Shown piece by piece: positions 1 to 11,334 of a DNA stretch of 64,000 nucleotides (position 1 is its first letter; every line of letters begins with the position of its first letter). The notes beneath the pieces were generated by a model that worked only from the letters and a program-made list of their open reading frames with translations, was not told the origin of the DNA and did no database searches. This stretch comes from Oscarella lobularis. Lineage: Eukaryota; Porifera; Homoscleromorpha; Homosclerophorida; Oscarellidae. The DNA is taken from positions 2,790,001-2,854,000 of the forward strand of contig NC_089183.1 in the NCBI RefSeq assembly GCF_947507565.1. The letters are read 5' to 3'. Position numbers and translations under genes: made by a program.

Positions 1-787
1 CGACACTTGAGATTCTCGGGCGTATATCGTCGTCAGCACGCAAATCCGATCCTTATACAGGAATAAATAGCATCATTTTAATTGACTTCGTTTTTATTAC
101 CCTTTTTCGACATAGCCGACTGCGCTCAAACGCTGATTGGTCGGTTCCACAAAACCGAATTATGTAGACTATAATCAGCGACTTCCGTGCCGGTCCAAAG
201 GTAGCGTCGGGAGAAAACTTAAGGAGAGAAGCGTGCTGACAAATTAAAGCGGCATCATCGCCCGAAAACGCGCTGACGTGGGTCGGAACTCGCTTTCTTG
301 TGACGAGACGCGCCGTCTCTCGATCCGCCCGCCAGTTTGAAGCATCTATCGATCGCGCCAGCAAGGGTGCGAGAACTTGGCGAAAAAGTTCGGATAAGTA
401 GATCTTCGTCGTTCTTTGATCGTGGCTCAAGCGCGCGCTACGAGGGCACAAAGATGGTTGCCCAACAGGCCCTGAAATGGTAGGAATGATAACGCCGCTA
501 TGGTGGTCAAATTTCAAATTCCACTCAGAAGTTCTAGCTTGCAACAGCATATTGTCACAGAGTACGTAGAGCTAAATGTAAAAACACTCGTGAAAAGAAA
601 AAAAAACCCAACTGTCTGAACTACAATAAGAACTCGTCTCTAAAAGAGATTCATCATAAAAACCGTGGTCATAGAAATCAAAACAAACACGATGGGCAGT
701 AAAAACTAGAGACAACTAGCTTACACGATAAAGATACCTGAGCACTCAATCCATGGCAGAATATCCTAATTGCATTAATTTTTTTTG
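1..787. other. Region without recognisable gene
   Basis: An open stretch on the minus strand at 53-550 has no recognisable domain and a composition unlike the real genes nearby, so I do not call it. The segment from about 590 to 780 is AT-rich and probably the 3' flank of the minus-strand Roc-Death fragment. Confidence 0.4.
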
Positions 788-1970
788 CTAAGACATCTGA
801 AAGACCTCCGATGCCCGTGCTTTGAGCCCCTCTTTGATCATCGCATCAATGAGATGTCTTCGAGTGGCCTCATTGTCGTACTTTTCTGCCCATTTACGTA
901 GCATTTCCTGAGCGCAATCACGACCTTGGCGCCCTTGCTCACACTCGTCCAAATCATATTCTTTAAACGTTGGTTCCGGACCTAGAATTCGCCCAATACG
1001 ACGCCACTCCGCTGGAATTCGTCTTGCAACTTCTATTCTTTCCATTGGAGTTACTTTCACGTCAAGAGATTGAATTTCTTTTTCTCGAAACGTCTTCAGA
1101 TGCCGATCGTTTTCTTCCATAACGTCGACGGCCGCCGTCTTTCCGTGAGTCGAAATCAGAAAAATCGCCGGATAATTGACGTGCTCCTCTTCGCCGATGA
1201 ACGTGGCGGGCGTTTCGGAAGGATGAGCGACGTGCACGGACGACGACCAGTGCTTCAAGAAATCGTCGTTCGTTTTCATACGAACGAGTTTCTGAGGCAC
1301 ACGAGACGGCTCTGTCCGTGAGACGTCGAGCCCCGTTGAAGACGAGCAGGTAGATGGAGAGAGAGCCAGCGGGCATGAGAGCGGCGTGCGCCGTCAAAAA
1401 CGGCTCCTGTCCTCCAAAATCACATATTCGCATCAGAATGACGTTATCGAGACCGCTGCTGACTTGCGACGAATCCGTGACGATATCTCTTATGAGACGA
1501 CGCTGCTCCGACGTCAGGAAACCCTGCGCTGTCACGGAGACGTCGCTTGCCTCTTCGCTGGGCGTCGTCAATTTCTTCTCAGTCTGATCTAAAAACGACT
1601 CTATTAATTAATTAATTAATTAATTAATTAAATTAATTAAATATTCTCGCAGTACAAACTTTTGAAAAAAGTGACGCAATTTCTTTCGGTACTCCTTTTC
1701 GTCTAATAGCTTCCACTTTGTCGATGTTTCTCTCGCTTTCTCGGCGGAGCAGTGATACTGCATCATTGTGATGGCGGCATTTGTCATGTCAATTCCACGC
1801 GTGCTCAGCGGCTCTTCGAATTTCTGATCGAGAAGAAGTCGAACGAGGCACGTCTTGCCCACGCCGTCTTGTCCGATGACGTTGACGAGAACGCGAGCGA
1901 CTTTGACCGTTCCCTTGTACGTTGAGAAGAGCCTTGGGATCGAAATGTAGACGAGTTGACCTGAGTACAC
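788..1970 (-). pseudogene. Roc GTPase - Death domain fragment, probably broken
   Basis: Read on the minus strand. The 1970-1640 part carries a Roc-type P-loop, GQDGVGKTCL. The 1571-1310 part carries the G3 motif DFGGQEPF and a typical LLVFNGA strand. The 1300-788 part continues the Roc fold (FLKHWSSSVHVAHP, then a STHGK-like G4 region) and ends in a Death domain of about 85 residues (from IEVARRIPAEW to ASEVFQM). In Roc-COR proteins a COR domain normally lies between Roc and Death; here it is absent. The reading frame shifts by one base near 1310 with no room for an intron, and no intron join between 1640 and 1571 keeps frame. I read this as a degenerate paralogue of Roc-COR-Death genes such as the one at 38-46 kb. 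An assembly error at 1310 is the alternative. It lies directly downstream of a MYRF 5' copy. Confidence 0.6.
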
Positions 1971-2034
1971 TTCGAACTAAGGCTTCGTCCGCACGTGCAG
2001 ATTCGAAAGCTCTGAGAGGCTCGATCTCCAACAG

Positions 2035-2530
2035 CACGATCGACTGGGGTCTTTCGCTTCGTTGAGCGAGTTCACGTCTTCGGACAACACAGGCGACGCT
2101 GAAATCGACCCCGATCGACAAATTCTACTCCTAATACTCTACCTTGCGCGTCGCCGAGTGAGCTAGCTAGGCCTACCATATCTATGGGCCTACATATCGA
2201 AAGTTAGGAGGCTCCTCTAGCTCTTCCGCCGCTTTTACTTACAGATGATCGGGATCTGTTTGTTGTTCGCTCGCGTGTTAAGAAGTTCTTCGAGGTTCAT
2301 TTGATCGTGATCGAGGCCTGTTTGCGTATGTCTAGACGCGTCTCGAAACGATCGACTGTCGACTCCTACCGCCTACGACGGCTTGCCGTGGAAAGCCTGT
2401 TCCTCTTCCGTCCCTAAATCCATACGTCGGGTGCGAGAGCGGGTTAGAGTAGTGGAAACGTAGAAAAAACTATCGCCAGTTTCCTCCCACGTCACGTGCT
2501 TAGCGAACGATTGACGTCAATCGACGCGTG
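2035..2530 (-). pseudogene. Decayed copy of MYRF promoter and first exons
   Basis: This segment matches about 23990-24510, the promoter and first exons of MYRF, over its whole length. Shared points include the start region (ATG at 2423), the first exon reading MDLGTEEEQA, the following short intron, the GLDHDQM exon, the GTAAGTAAAAGCG donor, and the SEDVNSLNEAKD exon. The copy has an extra five bases in exon 1 that bring a stop soon after, so it cannot make MYRF. It is on the same strand as, and immediately upstream of, the Roc-Death fragment, so it could act as a promoter for that fragment. It looks like a duplicated block, not a retrocopy, because introns and upstream DNA came along. Confidence 0.85.
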
Positions 2531-2811
2531 CAACGCTCCGCCTGGAAGTGATCGCATAATATGCAATCCATGAAACGCTTGTGACGCCCTCAGGAGATAA
2601 AATTAAGCTGCATTTGCGGCAGTCGCTACAGAGATGACGAAACTGACTCAAACAAAATAATAGGAATTGAAAAACATAAGGGAAAGCTATAAAACTAGGA
2701 AACAAGCCAACGATTATTGAGAAATAGAAACAAGGACATAATATCAACTCGGGATTTGCATCAGTGTATCTAGATCTACACTTTCAGCGAGTACCGTACA
2801 GAAAATTTCCA

Positions 2812-4143
2812 TCAAAAATGTTTCTTCACCGCTGTTTCGAATTGTCCAATGAGTTCGGCGTCCTTGTAGGCATCTTTCAGAACGGCTAGAGTGCCTGCGC
2901 TGCCCTTTCTATTGAGCCATCTGCAGAACATTCTAATGCACTGCTCTTTAACGTCGTTAAAAGCGTTCTTCTCTATTGCTCCTATTTCCGCTCGCCCAAA
3001 TCCTAATTTCCGAGCTATGGCCTGCCAGTCGTTTTGAGATTGTTCAGCCAGATCGCAGAGAAATGCTTCAGTGGGTAGCTTAGTTAGGATAGTGTCTGCG
3101 GATCGTTTCCCGCCGTGCAGATGGTAGAGAAACTTTTTAGTGGCTTGCCTTTCTTTCGTTGCTCTTGGTAATGTTGCTTCTTTTTGCAACTCCTTTCGAC
3201 CAAATGCAGATATTGAAACGCAGGGAAGCTTGCAAAAACCAATTTTTGCCGACTTATCTAATTCAAGCAAAAAGCTAAGAGGCTCAGCATCCTGTTCAAG
3301 ATGAATAAGCATATTGATTAAGCCTTCACCAGGAACGCGTATCATTAATATAATTGAGCCTGTACCGACGTCAATTTCCATGTCTTGCTTCCTCAGCCGC
3401 ATAACTCTGCTAAGGTGTAGTACAACTCTTTCGTGGTTTGTTTCATATTCCGCTGAATAGACATCTGGAAAAATAATTCTAATCTTTGGCTGATCAAACG
3501 ACACCGTTCCTGCTTGTTCCATTGGCTCTTCTATTCGGAACAGTTCATCACAAGTAATCTCCCACAAGATAACTTCGTAATTTTCGTTATTTTTCGAACA
3601 CGCTTCTTTCAGATAGGTTTTTAAAGCTGATGTGATGGAAGATTTATGCCGTTCGTAGGTAGCCTTCAAAGAGTCGACGATTTCAACAGTGACATAAAGT
3701 TTATCAGCAGCTTGCGGCATAGCTACTACTGCTGTTGCTGTTGCTGCACACTGCGAAGGCGAGCTAGGGAGCAAATCCTGGCGCTGATTGGTCCCGCCGC
3801 CGATCTCAACATTTGGATCTGGCCCGGGTGTTCTACGGAGGATTTCGCGTTCATCTAAAGACTGTAGTCGCTCAGCGAGATGCTCTTGCTCCGAAACCCG
3901 CAACGCTGTGATAATCTTATCTAAATCGTCGTCAGGGCCTCTCAGCAAGTAATCCATAACGAGCAATCTAATCTTCCTGGCCGTCGTGTGTTTGTCGCTG
4001 GACAATTCCTCGTACTCGTCTCGTGAAATTACTCTCTCTTGAAAGAGGTATCCCAAAAAGGCATTGTTAACGCGTAACGTTCGGCTCAAATGCGTGTAAT
4101 AGTCGCGTAGAACGTCGAGTCGACGACGACCGTCGTTCGCCAT
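2812..4143 (-). CDS. CARD - middle domain - Death domain protein
   Basis: Intact single-exon gene of 443 residues. Residues about 1-90 form a CARD-like helical bundle (LRDYYTHLSRTLRVNN, then VISRDEYEELSS). Residues about 95-140 are a Ser/Thr/Ala-rich linker. Residues about 145-320 are an alpha/beta middle region with a TGSIILMIRVPGEG strand and an LLELDK end. Residues about 355-443 are a Death domain (FLCDLAEQSQNDWQAIARKLG to FETAVKKHF). CARD and Death domains are homotypic adaptor modules of cell-death and innate-immune signalling, so a cytoplasmic adaptor role is likely. The same CARD plus middle region is at the N-terminus of the ankyrin-Roc-Death gene at 46 kb, which suggests shared ancestry. 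There is no nucleotide-binding or protease domain. The start ATG at 4143 opens directly into the CARD. Confidence 0.85.
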   Translation of the reverse strand: MANDGRRRLDVLRDYYTHLSRTLRVNNAFLGYLFQERVISRDEYEELSSDKHTTARKIRLLVMDYLLRGPDDDLDKIITALRVSEQEHLAERLQSLDEREILRRTPGPDPNVEIGGGTNQRQDLLPSSPSQCAATATAVVAMPQAADKLYVTVEIVDSLKATYERHKSSITSALKTYLKEACSKNNENYEVILWEITCDELFRIEEPMEQAGTVSFDQPKIRIIFPDVYSAEYETNHERVVLHLSRVMRLRKQDMEIDVGTGSIILMIRVPGEGLINMLIHLEQDAEPLSFLLELDKSAKIGFCKLPCVSISAFGRKELQKEATLPRATKERQATKKFLYHLHGGKRSADTILTKLPTEAFLCDLAEQSQNDWQAIARKLGFGRAEIGAIEKNAFNDVKEQCIRMFCRWLNRKGSAGTLAVLKDAYKDAELIGQFETAVKKHF

Positions 4144-4587
4144 GTCAACGCCCCTTCGAGCTAGGATTTGTATTTTTGGCCGATGACCTCATGCATGTGA
4201 TCTCGAATACACGACGGAATTTTGGGCATAGCGTTTTAGTCTGCAGAAGTTCTCTAACTGCTATCTCTATCTACCTCGCAATATTTTGGCGAAGTTCTCT
4301 TGCGTTTCGTCGAGGGCTTGGCAGAATTTGTCGAACGAGACCCCAGTATTGGTTTCGTACGTGTACGTGAGAGCTACCCTAGTCTAAAACAACTTGTAAG
4401 CTGCCAGTGGGGACCCTTGGCAGAGAACCAGGGTAAGAAACAAATAATCGAATTAGTTCTAAGCCACGGACGGAGTAGGAGAACACCGGTGGTAACCAGT
4501 ACCGACTACCCCAAATGAGGTCCCCACTACCCCTACGACCGCTATATAGTGGCCTGATTGAGCACACCCAAGTCTCAGATCAGAACA
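4144..4587. promoter_or_regulatory. Divergent promoter region
   Basis: This gap separates the minus-strand CARD-Death gene from the plus-strand small gene starting at 4588. A TATA-like CTATATAGT lies at about 4542, some 45 bases before that ATG. Nothing else is recognisable. Confidence 0.35.
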
Positions 4588-4896
4588 ATGGCTTCTGTTG
4601 TGCGTCAACTGGTGAAGGTGCCTGCTAGAGAATTTCTCATCCCCAGCGGAGCTCTTCGTCTCTCCGGCGAAACTGCCATGGGCCGACGACTCTGGAGCAC
4701 GCACGCGAGCGCCGAGCTCCCCGCCGGCGTCGTCAAGACTCGATGGACTCGATGGACTCGATGGACTCCCCGATGGAATACCGTGGAAGGCGCCACAATC
4801 GTCGCTCTTTCGATAGCCGCTGGGACAGTGTTTGGAACGGCCTTTCATTCGCCGACATCGAACACCAACGAAGTCGAGAACTTTTGGGGCGTCTAA
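4588..4896 (+). CDS. Small single-pass, possibly mitochondrial, protein
   Basis: Uninterrupted reading frame of 102 residues starting MASVVRQLVKVPAREFL. The first 50 residues are rich in Arg, Ser and Ala and lack acidic clusters, as in mitochondrial targeting sequences. A single hydrophobic stretch near the end (TIVALSIAAGTVFGTAF) could be a membrane span, and the protein ends ENFWGV. A nine-base unit (ACTCGATGG) repeated three times encodes RWTRWTRW in the middle. A TATA-like element precedes it and an AATAAA signal at 5008 follows. The layout resembles small accessory subunits of inner-membrane respiratory complexes, but I do not recognise the family. A start 30 bases upstream is possible but would spoil the presequence. 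Confidence 0.6.
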   Translation: MASVVRQLVKVPAREFLIPSGALRLSGETAMGRRLWSTHASAELPAGVVKTRWTRWTRWTPRWNTVEGATIVALSIAAGTVFGTAFHSPTSNTNEVENFWGV

Positions 4897-5178
4897 GAAC
4901 TCAAAACCCGGGGACTTCACAAAGTCCCCATGCATTTATATGTAGATGTAGATGTTATTGTACAGTCTAGAAAGGTTTTTCGTGATGTAGCAGAGGTGAA
5001 TGTTCAGAATAAAGCGTTTTTTTCCATCGAGAAAGAAAAGAAAGAAAGAACGAAGAGGAAGAGGGGAAGAAAACAGAAGAAACGTGCTTTCGAATCAACA
5101 AGAACACAGCTAGGTTTCTTTGACAGTCTCCTCCGAGTCCCTATATCCATTTTCTCTCGAGAGCCTCCATTTTCGGTA

Positions 5179-6571
5179 TCAGAACTCGTCGTGACGATTC
5201 AAGACCTCGCCGTATTGAGTCGCTTCACTGCCGACAAATATGTCATACTTATCTACGATTTCCTGCTCAGTGAGTTTTTTGTCCTAACGGGCAAGGGAAG
5301 GATATATGGAAATCAGTCAGTCAGTAGGAGGAGTATGAATGATGAATGGAATAAATGGTGAAGAAATAAATAATGGAATACAGTACCCCCAAAATTAATA
5401 TGACGACTATCCTCTACTCTTACCTTATCTTTATCAGCGTGATACATCAAATGCGCCGCCTCCGATTCGATTGCGTCGTAGCCAGTTGGCATGACCCATT
5501 CCCCGACTTCCTCCTTATTCAATTTCCCGTCCTTGTCCTTGTCTCGCGTCTCGGTGAAATCGTCGCGCTGCGCCTGCACCCAGTCGGGCTCCTCGCCGCG
5601 CGCCATCGCCTCGCGATCCTCTTCGCTCAACAAATCACCTAAAATCAATACATAGATAAATAACAACAGATAGGCCACGCCTACGCAAGAATTCATCCAT
5701 GCTGATAAAGCCGTCCTTATCCTTATCCATATCCTCAAGCGTTTCCTAAGCAAGAGAAGAAAACCAATTTACATACATGTATGTCCATCCACAACGATTT
5801 CGTCACCTCGCCAACGACGCCGCGCATGTGCTCGCCTTCGTGAGGAAACAAATAGAATCTATACTCCTCGCGCGTCAAGGCTCCGTCGCCGTCGACGTCG
5901 GCGCCAAGCCAACGTCGACGATCATTATCGAAGAGACGATTGAAATTATAGTCGGTTCTATTCCTCAACGTAGCTTCTAGAAAAAAACAATGACGTCACG
6001 CGTTGTCAAGACAACCGTTATTGATTTTTTATTTTTTCCTTGCCTTCGCCCTTGTACGTTGCCAGGATGTATTCGTCCCACGTGATCTTGTCGTCGCCCG
6101 TCGTCTCGCGTTCCTTCCAATGCTGATCGATATCTTTGTCCGTGTAGCGCTTGTGCACGCGATCGATCCAACCGCGCAGTTCGCTCTCCACGACGACGCC
6201 GTCGCCGTCCACGTCGATTTTTTTCACAATCAACCTAAATGAGATTTACTGCCATGGCAACGAGGCGTGCGCAGACGAGCTGACGTTTTAGAATATGCAG
6301 AAGTGTGGGCGTGGCTATCAAGTACGTATTCTTTTCTTTACCTTAGCCGCTTCTTCGATTCTTCGGGCGAGAGCTTCTCGAACTCCTCGGCTTCTTCCTT
6401 GCCGAGAAACGCTTCGTGGTCGTACTTGGCGTTGTGCTCGCCGTCTTCGCCTTCGTGCGGAATGTCCGACAGCTTGCCGCGTTTCGCGCTGTCCGGTCGC
6501 GATTGGATCGCGTCGATGGAGAGGAGGACGAGGACGAGAAGAAGCGAGAGCTTCCCGATCGCGGGACCCAT
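5179..6571 (-). CDS. CALU: Calumenin/reticulocalbin-type ER calcium-binding protein
   Basis: Six exons on the minus strand: 6571-6342, 6234-6044, 5976-5807, 5745-5685, 5638-5424, 5283-5179. The protein opens with a signal peptide ([19 protein letters not shown]), has a run of EF-hand loops ([48 protein letters not shown]) and ends in HDEF, an ER retrieval signal as in calumenins. Such proteins buffer calcium and help folding in the secretory pathway. The total of about 300 residues is normal for the family. All joins keep frame. Intron 2 uses a GC donor (GAAG|GCAAGG), a rare but valid splice form. Assignment to calumenin rather than reticulocalbin rests on general similarity and could swap. 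Confidence 0.93.
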
Positions 6572-6802
6572 GATTGACGCGACGGCCTTTGTTGTCTGCT
6601 CGCGTGTGCACGAGTGTCGAGTGCGCGCGCCAATGCCACGTCGGCACAATATTGTCGACGTCACGTGCCGATCGGTGGCCGAGAACTTTCCAGAAGACTT
6701 TTGAGGGCGTTGCGTGCGCTATAGCTCGACTTTGACTCATGCAATTTTCAACAGAACACACAGAAAAAAAACGGAGCAGTGACGTCATTCAGATTCTTCA
6801 GT

Positions 6803-9050
6803 TCACGACTGAGGCCTCTCTTTCTCATTCAATAGAGGGCTGTTCCTTCTGGTCCTCAAATAAAATGGCTAAACAAAAATAAATGTTATTCAATTAATTA
6901 TTTATTTAAATTAGGCATTTGCACTGACCCATTGAGGACAGCTTACGTCCAGATCATAGGCGGGATGAGTCGATTTGGCTCCCACAGCTTCAAACTAAAA
7001 AAATTAGACGCACTACTGTACCATATAGTACTCCCCTCTTATAAGGTACCATATTATTCCACAGAGATACGCCAACTGCTGCGTGACCCCGAACCCCAAA
7101 ATGAAAGCAGTCAGGAGCAAAAAATTGCAAGGGATCGTCCGACTAAAATAGTTAATTTAGTCAATCAAGCATTACTGTACTGATTATTTCCTACTGGCAA
7201 TGTCATTTCTTCAAAAAACGGCTGCAGAACAACAGTGAAGTCGTTTTGGTCGTATTTAGCCTCCTCTACCAGATTTCTGAGCCCGTTCTGCACTCAGTTT
7301 AATACAGTATAGAAGTTATAGGACCTGCAGCAAGATCACGCGTACTTGATATTCTTGAACGTACATCTGAAGCATCTGGTCCTGTGCGTCAAGGCATTGG
7401 CAAAAGGCCCTAACACAAACAAAATATTTGTAAAAATTCTATTACATAATTGAATGCTGTACTGGTAAAAGAGATCGCAGTTCGATAAGTCTCTCATCGA
7501 ATCCAGCAAAGTGATGTCGACAACGTTGACCAAATTGACAAAGGTTCTGGGCATCTGCACATCAGAGAAAAAAGGGGTGTATTGGCGTATTGCATGATGA
7601 ACACTTGACACGATTCATTACGTTGTCTTTGAGATAGTCCAATGTTATTTCAACGTTGTGACGATATTCAGCAGGAGTGATACCCCAACCGGGCGGCTGA
7701 ATGGATAAACGAGTCAGTGCAGAAAAAGCATTTTTTCTTGGGGACCCATATATACTAACATCCATTATGCAGTACTTGCAGAGATCATTGCCGCCAATGA
7801 ATAGAGTAACGACTTTCCAATCGTTTGCAAAATCAATGTTCTATACCCAACGTGTACATATCCCCTGAAGTTACTTATTCTCAATAGACTTATATACCTG
7901 ATCGTTTTGCATAAGGGTAACCAAGCGTTCAGCTTGCGGTAAAATGTCTCTATAGATTATATTACAATAGATGCGCATGTTGAGATTTCGTGCTAAGGGG
8001 TCACCTGCTCTTTGAGCCACTAACGGCTGCGTTCATGTTTCCATTCGGACAAGCATCGCTACCGCTTGGGTTTGAAGTCGAGCACACACCGGTTGAGTAC
8101 CCAATCAAATTGGGATTATAATAACGCAGAAAATCTAACCTCGCATTTTTAAAAAAAATTAAAAAAAATTCCCGTTGGGTTGGCCTACTTGACAACGTTG
8201 CACAATCAGTGGGACCGGTTCCATTTCCTCCAATGCTGCCCAACAGACAAAACTATACCTACTCGCGAGATAGCTGTAAAAAAAGTTACCTCCACGAAAC
8301 GTCAACGTGCTCCTCAAACGCTAGCATTTCATTTATATCTTTATCTGTTTTAGCCCAGAAGCCAGCCTATAAAAAGACAAACCAAGGAGACTCTATCTGT
8401 TAGAGGAGAATCTCCTTACAGTTACTGAATCTCCAATGGACCCAACCACACTCACATCCCCCGGACGTAGCCGGTGCACTGATGGAGTGATAATTAATAA
8501 TAATTGGATCTTTAAAGTAGGAAGTAGCGACCTGAGGTAGGCGCCTCAGTACTAAGAGTCTGAGTGTACGGCCTTTCGCAATCAAACTCGGCGACTCCAA
8601 CAGGCTAAACGTCGCAACGCTTACGCGATCTTACGAGAAAAATTATAGTCGTACGAGAAGGGATCCCGATTTAATGTCGATCGGTCGAGTCGATAGTCGT
8701 CGAACATTTTTCGCGACCCTTTGGAAGACTTCGCCGGGACTCGCATCGACTGAAAAAAAAACGAGTGGGATCGATACAGAGATGAGGATTGATGATTTAC
8801 AGTACCTGATAAATTTCCTCTGAAGATTTCCCATTTGAACGCTAGAGAACAGAGAGCCTCGTAGACACGGAATCATCCAGTGAGATATATATCCGTACCT
8901 CTTCTGAGAATGTCTTGCCTTACACCAGAAATCTTGCCATGAAAGCTCACGACAAGGCAAGCAAGATCTAACACATGGTCCTAGAAATCACTACGTTGAA
9001 TCTTAGGACTTACTCAGGCATAGAAGTGCGACGCAGAACTTCGCAGACAT
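6803..9050 (-). CDS. PLB1: Phospholipase B1-type GDSL lipase
   Basis: More than ten short exons on the minus strand. Start ATG at 9050 opens a hydrophobic leader ([12 protein letters not shown]), fitting secretion or membrane delivery. Family blocks in order: [22 protein letters not shown], the catalytic GDS in SIGDSVT (near 8431-8420; usual form GDSLTAG), [41 protein letters not shown] (near 7790), [34 protein letters not shown] and the DxxH block APDCFHF (near 7100). Phospholipase B1 removes fatty acids from phospholipids and retinyl esters. Vertebrate PLB1 has four tandem lipase units; here there is one, with no clear C-terminal membrane anchor. One join near 8150-8200 is unresolved: skipping the apparent 49-base intron breaks frame, while reading through adds about 17 residues. 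Confidence 0.9.
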
Positions 9051-9366
9051 CGTCGCCACCAACAAGACAATGCTAAAGAGAATGATCTCGTCTTTAGCTC
9101 AGGTAATGCACTAACGCACTGACCGGTGAGAAGAGCGGAGTTTCCCCACACCTTGACACCCCTGAGGATGAATGAGACAGTCCAACGACACCCTAATACA
9201 TTATTAGGTTCCTCAGCGCAGGTACGATCTTGCACTAAAAATATGCCGGAAGCACGTGCCGCCGACTTGTCAAACCTGCCAAGGGAGGAGTGCCAAATCG
9301 CTAGGGCGAACCCGTGACTATAAAGCCGTGCGCTCTCTCGCTCGTCTCCTACAACAAAGAGGCAAG
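9051..9366. promoter_or_regulatory. Divergent promoter of PLB1 and the tetraspan array
   Basis: Between the minus-strand lipase start and the first plus-strand tetraspan gene. It holds GCACGTGCCG followed by CTTGTCAAACCTGCCAA at about 9253-9282; nearly the same string recurs ahead of copy 2 (about 10193), and the CTTGTCA part ahead of copies 3 and 5. Confidence 0.5.
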
Positions 9367-10075
9367 ATGATAGATCCCTTACCCATAGGGCCTTTCATGG
9401 CACTGGTCACGGAAGTGGTCCTCATCGTCGTAATCTCGTCTTCGGACCTGATCCACTGCGAAATCGACGACGGCGACGAAACGACTCAAAAAATCGGCCT
9501 CTGGACGTCGCGAAACGACTCCGGTACGGCGCACGTGCTCGCGCAAACGACTCACGTTCTCTAGCGGATACTAGGCGTGGTCATGCACACGATGTTGGTC
9601 AGCCTGCGACCCGTCCTCGTGCTCTGGTTCGTCGCGTCGAGCAGCGTCCTCTTGGGCTATTTTTTCATGTGGGCAATTCGTCGATGTTCGTGCGCTCGAT
9701 CGTTCCAGTGGATGGCGACAGCCGTGGGCATGGCCTTCGTCTCCGAAGGCAAATCTAATAAAAATATTAATTAACGAAACTAAAATATTAATTAATTATT
9801 TTAATACTATTTGTCTATTTTTAGGTTTTCTCGTGATCGCTTCCGTAGCGGCGTCTTCCTCTGGCTTGAGTTCGATTAGAAGTGTGCATGGGCATTGCGA
9901 TGGAGGGATGGCCTACGTGTTGCTATGCACAGCAGCCGGTCTCTACGTCTTTCACGTCTTTTTCATATGTCTCATAGCCTTCAAAATCGTCTACTTCCCA
10001 GACGGACCTGACGTCGAGACGCCACGTGACCTCGAGCGTCGACTTGAAGAACTTGGAAGAGAACTTACAGTTTGA
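9367..10075 (+). CDS. Claudin-like tetraspan protein, copy 1 (divergent)
   Basis: Three exons: 9367-9523, 9575-9748, 9825-10075. Hydrophobic segment 1 (PFMALVTEVVLIVVISSS) is followed by a short loop with Cys and the IGLW motif, then TM2 (RPVLVLWFVASSSVLLGYF), TM3 (GFLVIASVAASSSGL), a loop with HGHCDGG, and TM4 (YVLLCTAAGLYVFHVFFICL). The tail is short and charged (ETPRDLERRLEELGREL) and lacks the repeats of later copies. The order of four membrane spans with W/C and GLW in loop 1 recalls claudin/PMP22 proteins, but the second pair of claudin cysteines is missing. Intron 2 begins with GC (GAAG|GCAAAT). First unit of the nine-gene array and, with copy 2, the most divergent. Confidence 0.78.
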
Positions 10076-10317
10076 CTTATATAAATAACGAGTTCTGTAT
10101 GTTGTGAGCGTAATATAATGTCTACTCTGAGCTCGGAAACTGCTGCCTATTTGGAGGAACCTCTGTAAGATCACCGCAGCTAATCACCGAAGCACGTGCC
10201 GTCTTGTCAAACCTGCCAAAGAGGGGAAATGACGTCGATCATGTCAACTACCCGAACCCTGTCAACTACGCGAACCCGTGACTAACCCAATCATTTCTTG
10301 TCTCCGACGCGAAGACG

Positions 10318-10977
10318 ATGGACATCTTTTTCGTTAAACTGCTTTTTGCAGCGCTCACGGAACTAATGCTCGTCATTGCAATCGCGTCTTCCGACTGGCT
10401 TCGCTGCAAATTCAACGAGCCCCGGAATATTGGCCTCTGGACGTCAGTAGAGAAATACGGTTTGGAAGCACGTGCCAGGAGTGAGCTCTTGAATCACTTT
10501 TCGCTTTTAGGCATCGTGATGATGGTCTGCCTTCGGCCCATCGTAATGCTTTGGCTGGTGTCGACGAGCGTCGTCCTCATCGGCTATTTGTCTATGTGCG
10601 CCCGTCGTTCATCGTCTGCGTGGGCGGAACAAGCCGTCAGAATGGCTCTCGCCTCCGAAGGCAATAATCTAATTATACAATGACTGCTCGTTTTTTTAGT
10701 CCAAGACCTATCTTTAGGTGCTCTCATTATAGCTTGTTTGGCCGCGTCTTTTTCGTACTTTCCCTTGCTCTCGTTTCCCTGCAAGCCGAAGTTGGGATTC
10801 GGAATGGTATACGCCGCGTCGGCGTTTTACCTCTTTCACGTCGTCACCGAAATTATCCTCGTCGCCAGGACCGTCGGTTGCCCACGGCAACATCAAAACG
10901 GCGACGATAACGGCGAAACCGAGAACCAAGGGACCAACGAAACCGAGAATCAACAAACTGAAGCCACGTCCGTTTAG
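10318..10977 (+). CDS. Claudin-like tetraspan protein, copy 2 (divergent)
   Basis: Exons 10318-10459, 10511-10660, 10718-10977, all joining in frame. Starts MDIFFVKLLFAALTELMLVI and continues SSDWLRCKF, then NIGLW, so loop 1 has the family W, C and GLW. TM2 is MMVCLRPIVMLWLVSTSVVLIG, TM3 GALIIACLAASFS, loop 2 holds PCKPKLGFG, and TM4 is YAASAFYLFHVVTEIILV. The tail (DDNGETENQGTNETENQQTE) has two or three NQ/NE units, an early form of the longer repeats in copies 3-9. Intron 2 uses the GC donor GAAG|GCAATA. The upstream sequence shares the GCACGTGCCG...CTTGTCAAACC element with copy 1. Confidence 0.78.
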
Positions 10978-11334
10978 ATATAGAGAAAAACATTTCGTTT
11001 GAGTTATAACTGTACTGCGAAGTTCTGTATGTGAAATATAATGTCATGAAATAGCAAAACCCACGGTTACACGGTCAGCGCGGTCTGTTTTCTCTTGGCT
11101 TCGTTTTTTTGCCCATCACGTAGCATGCCAACTATTAATTAAGTTACTACGTAGGAACTGGATGGAATGACACACGAATTAATTAATTAATTGATTTAGA
11201 AAGGCGTGCCCGTGCCGTCTTGTCATTTTGAAGAGTGACACTAGGACACCTAATCCCTCCTCCCCTTCACATCCTTGTCTCGATCCGCGACGCGGCTAGC
11301 ACGACATCAGATCGCTCCGAGTCGCCGCCACACG

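Noticed and set aside
53-550. 165-residue minus-strand open frame
   Set aside because: No domain or splice signals, no match to the style of neighbouring genes, and an Arg/Ser-heavy product typical of chance frames.
4459-4935. 158-residue minus-strand frame over the small gene
   Set aside because: The plus-strand frame has a TATA-like element, a presequence-like start and an AATAAA signal; the minus frame has none.
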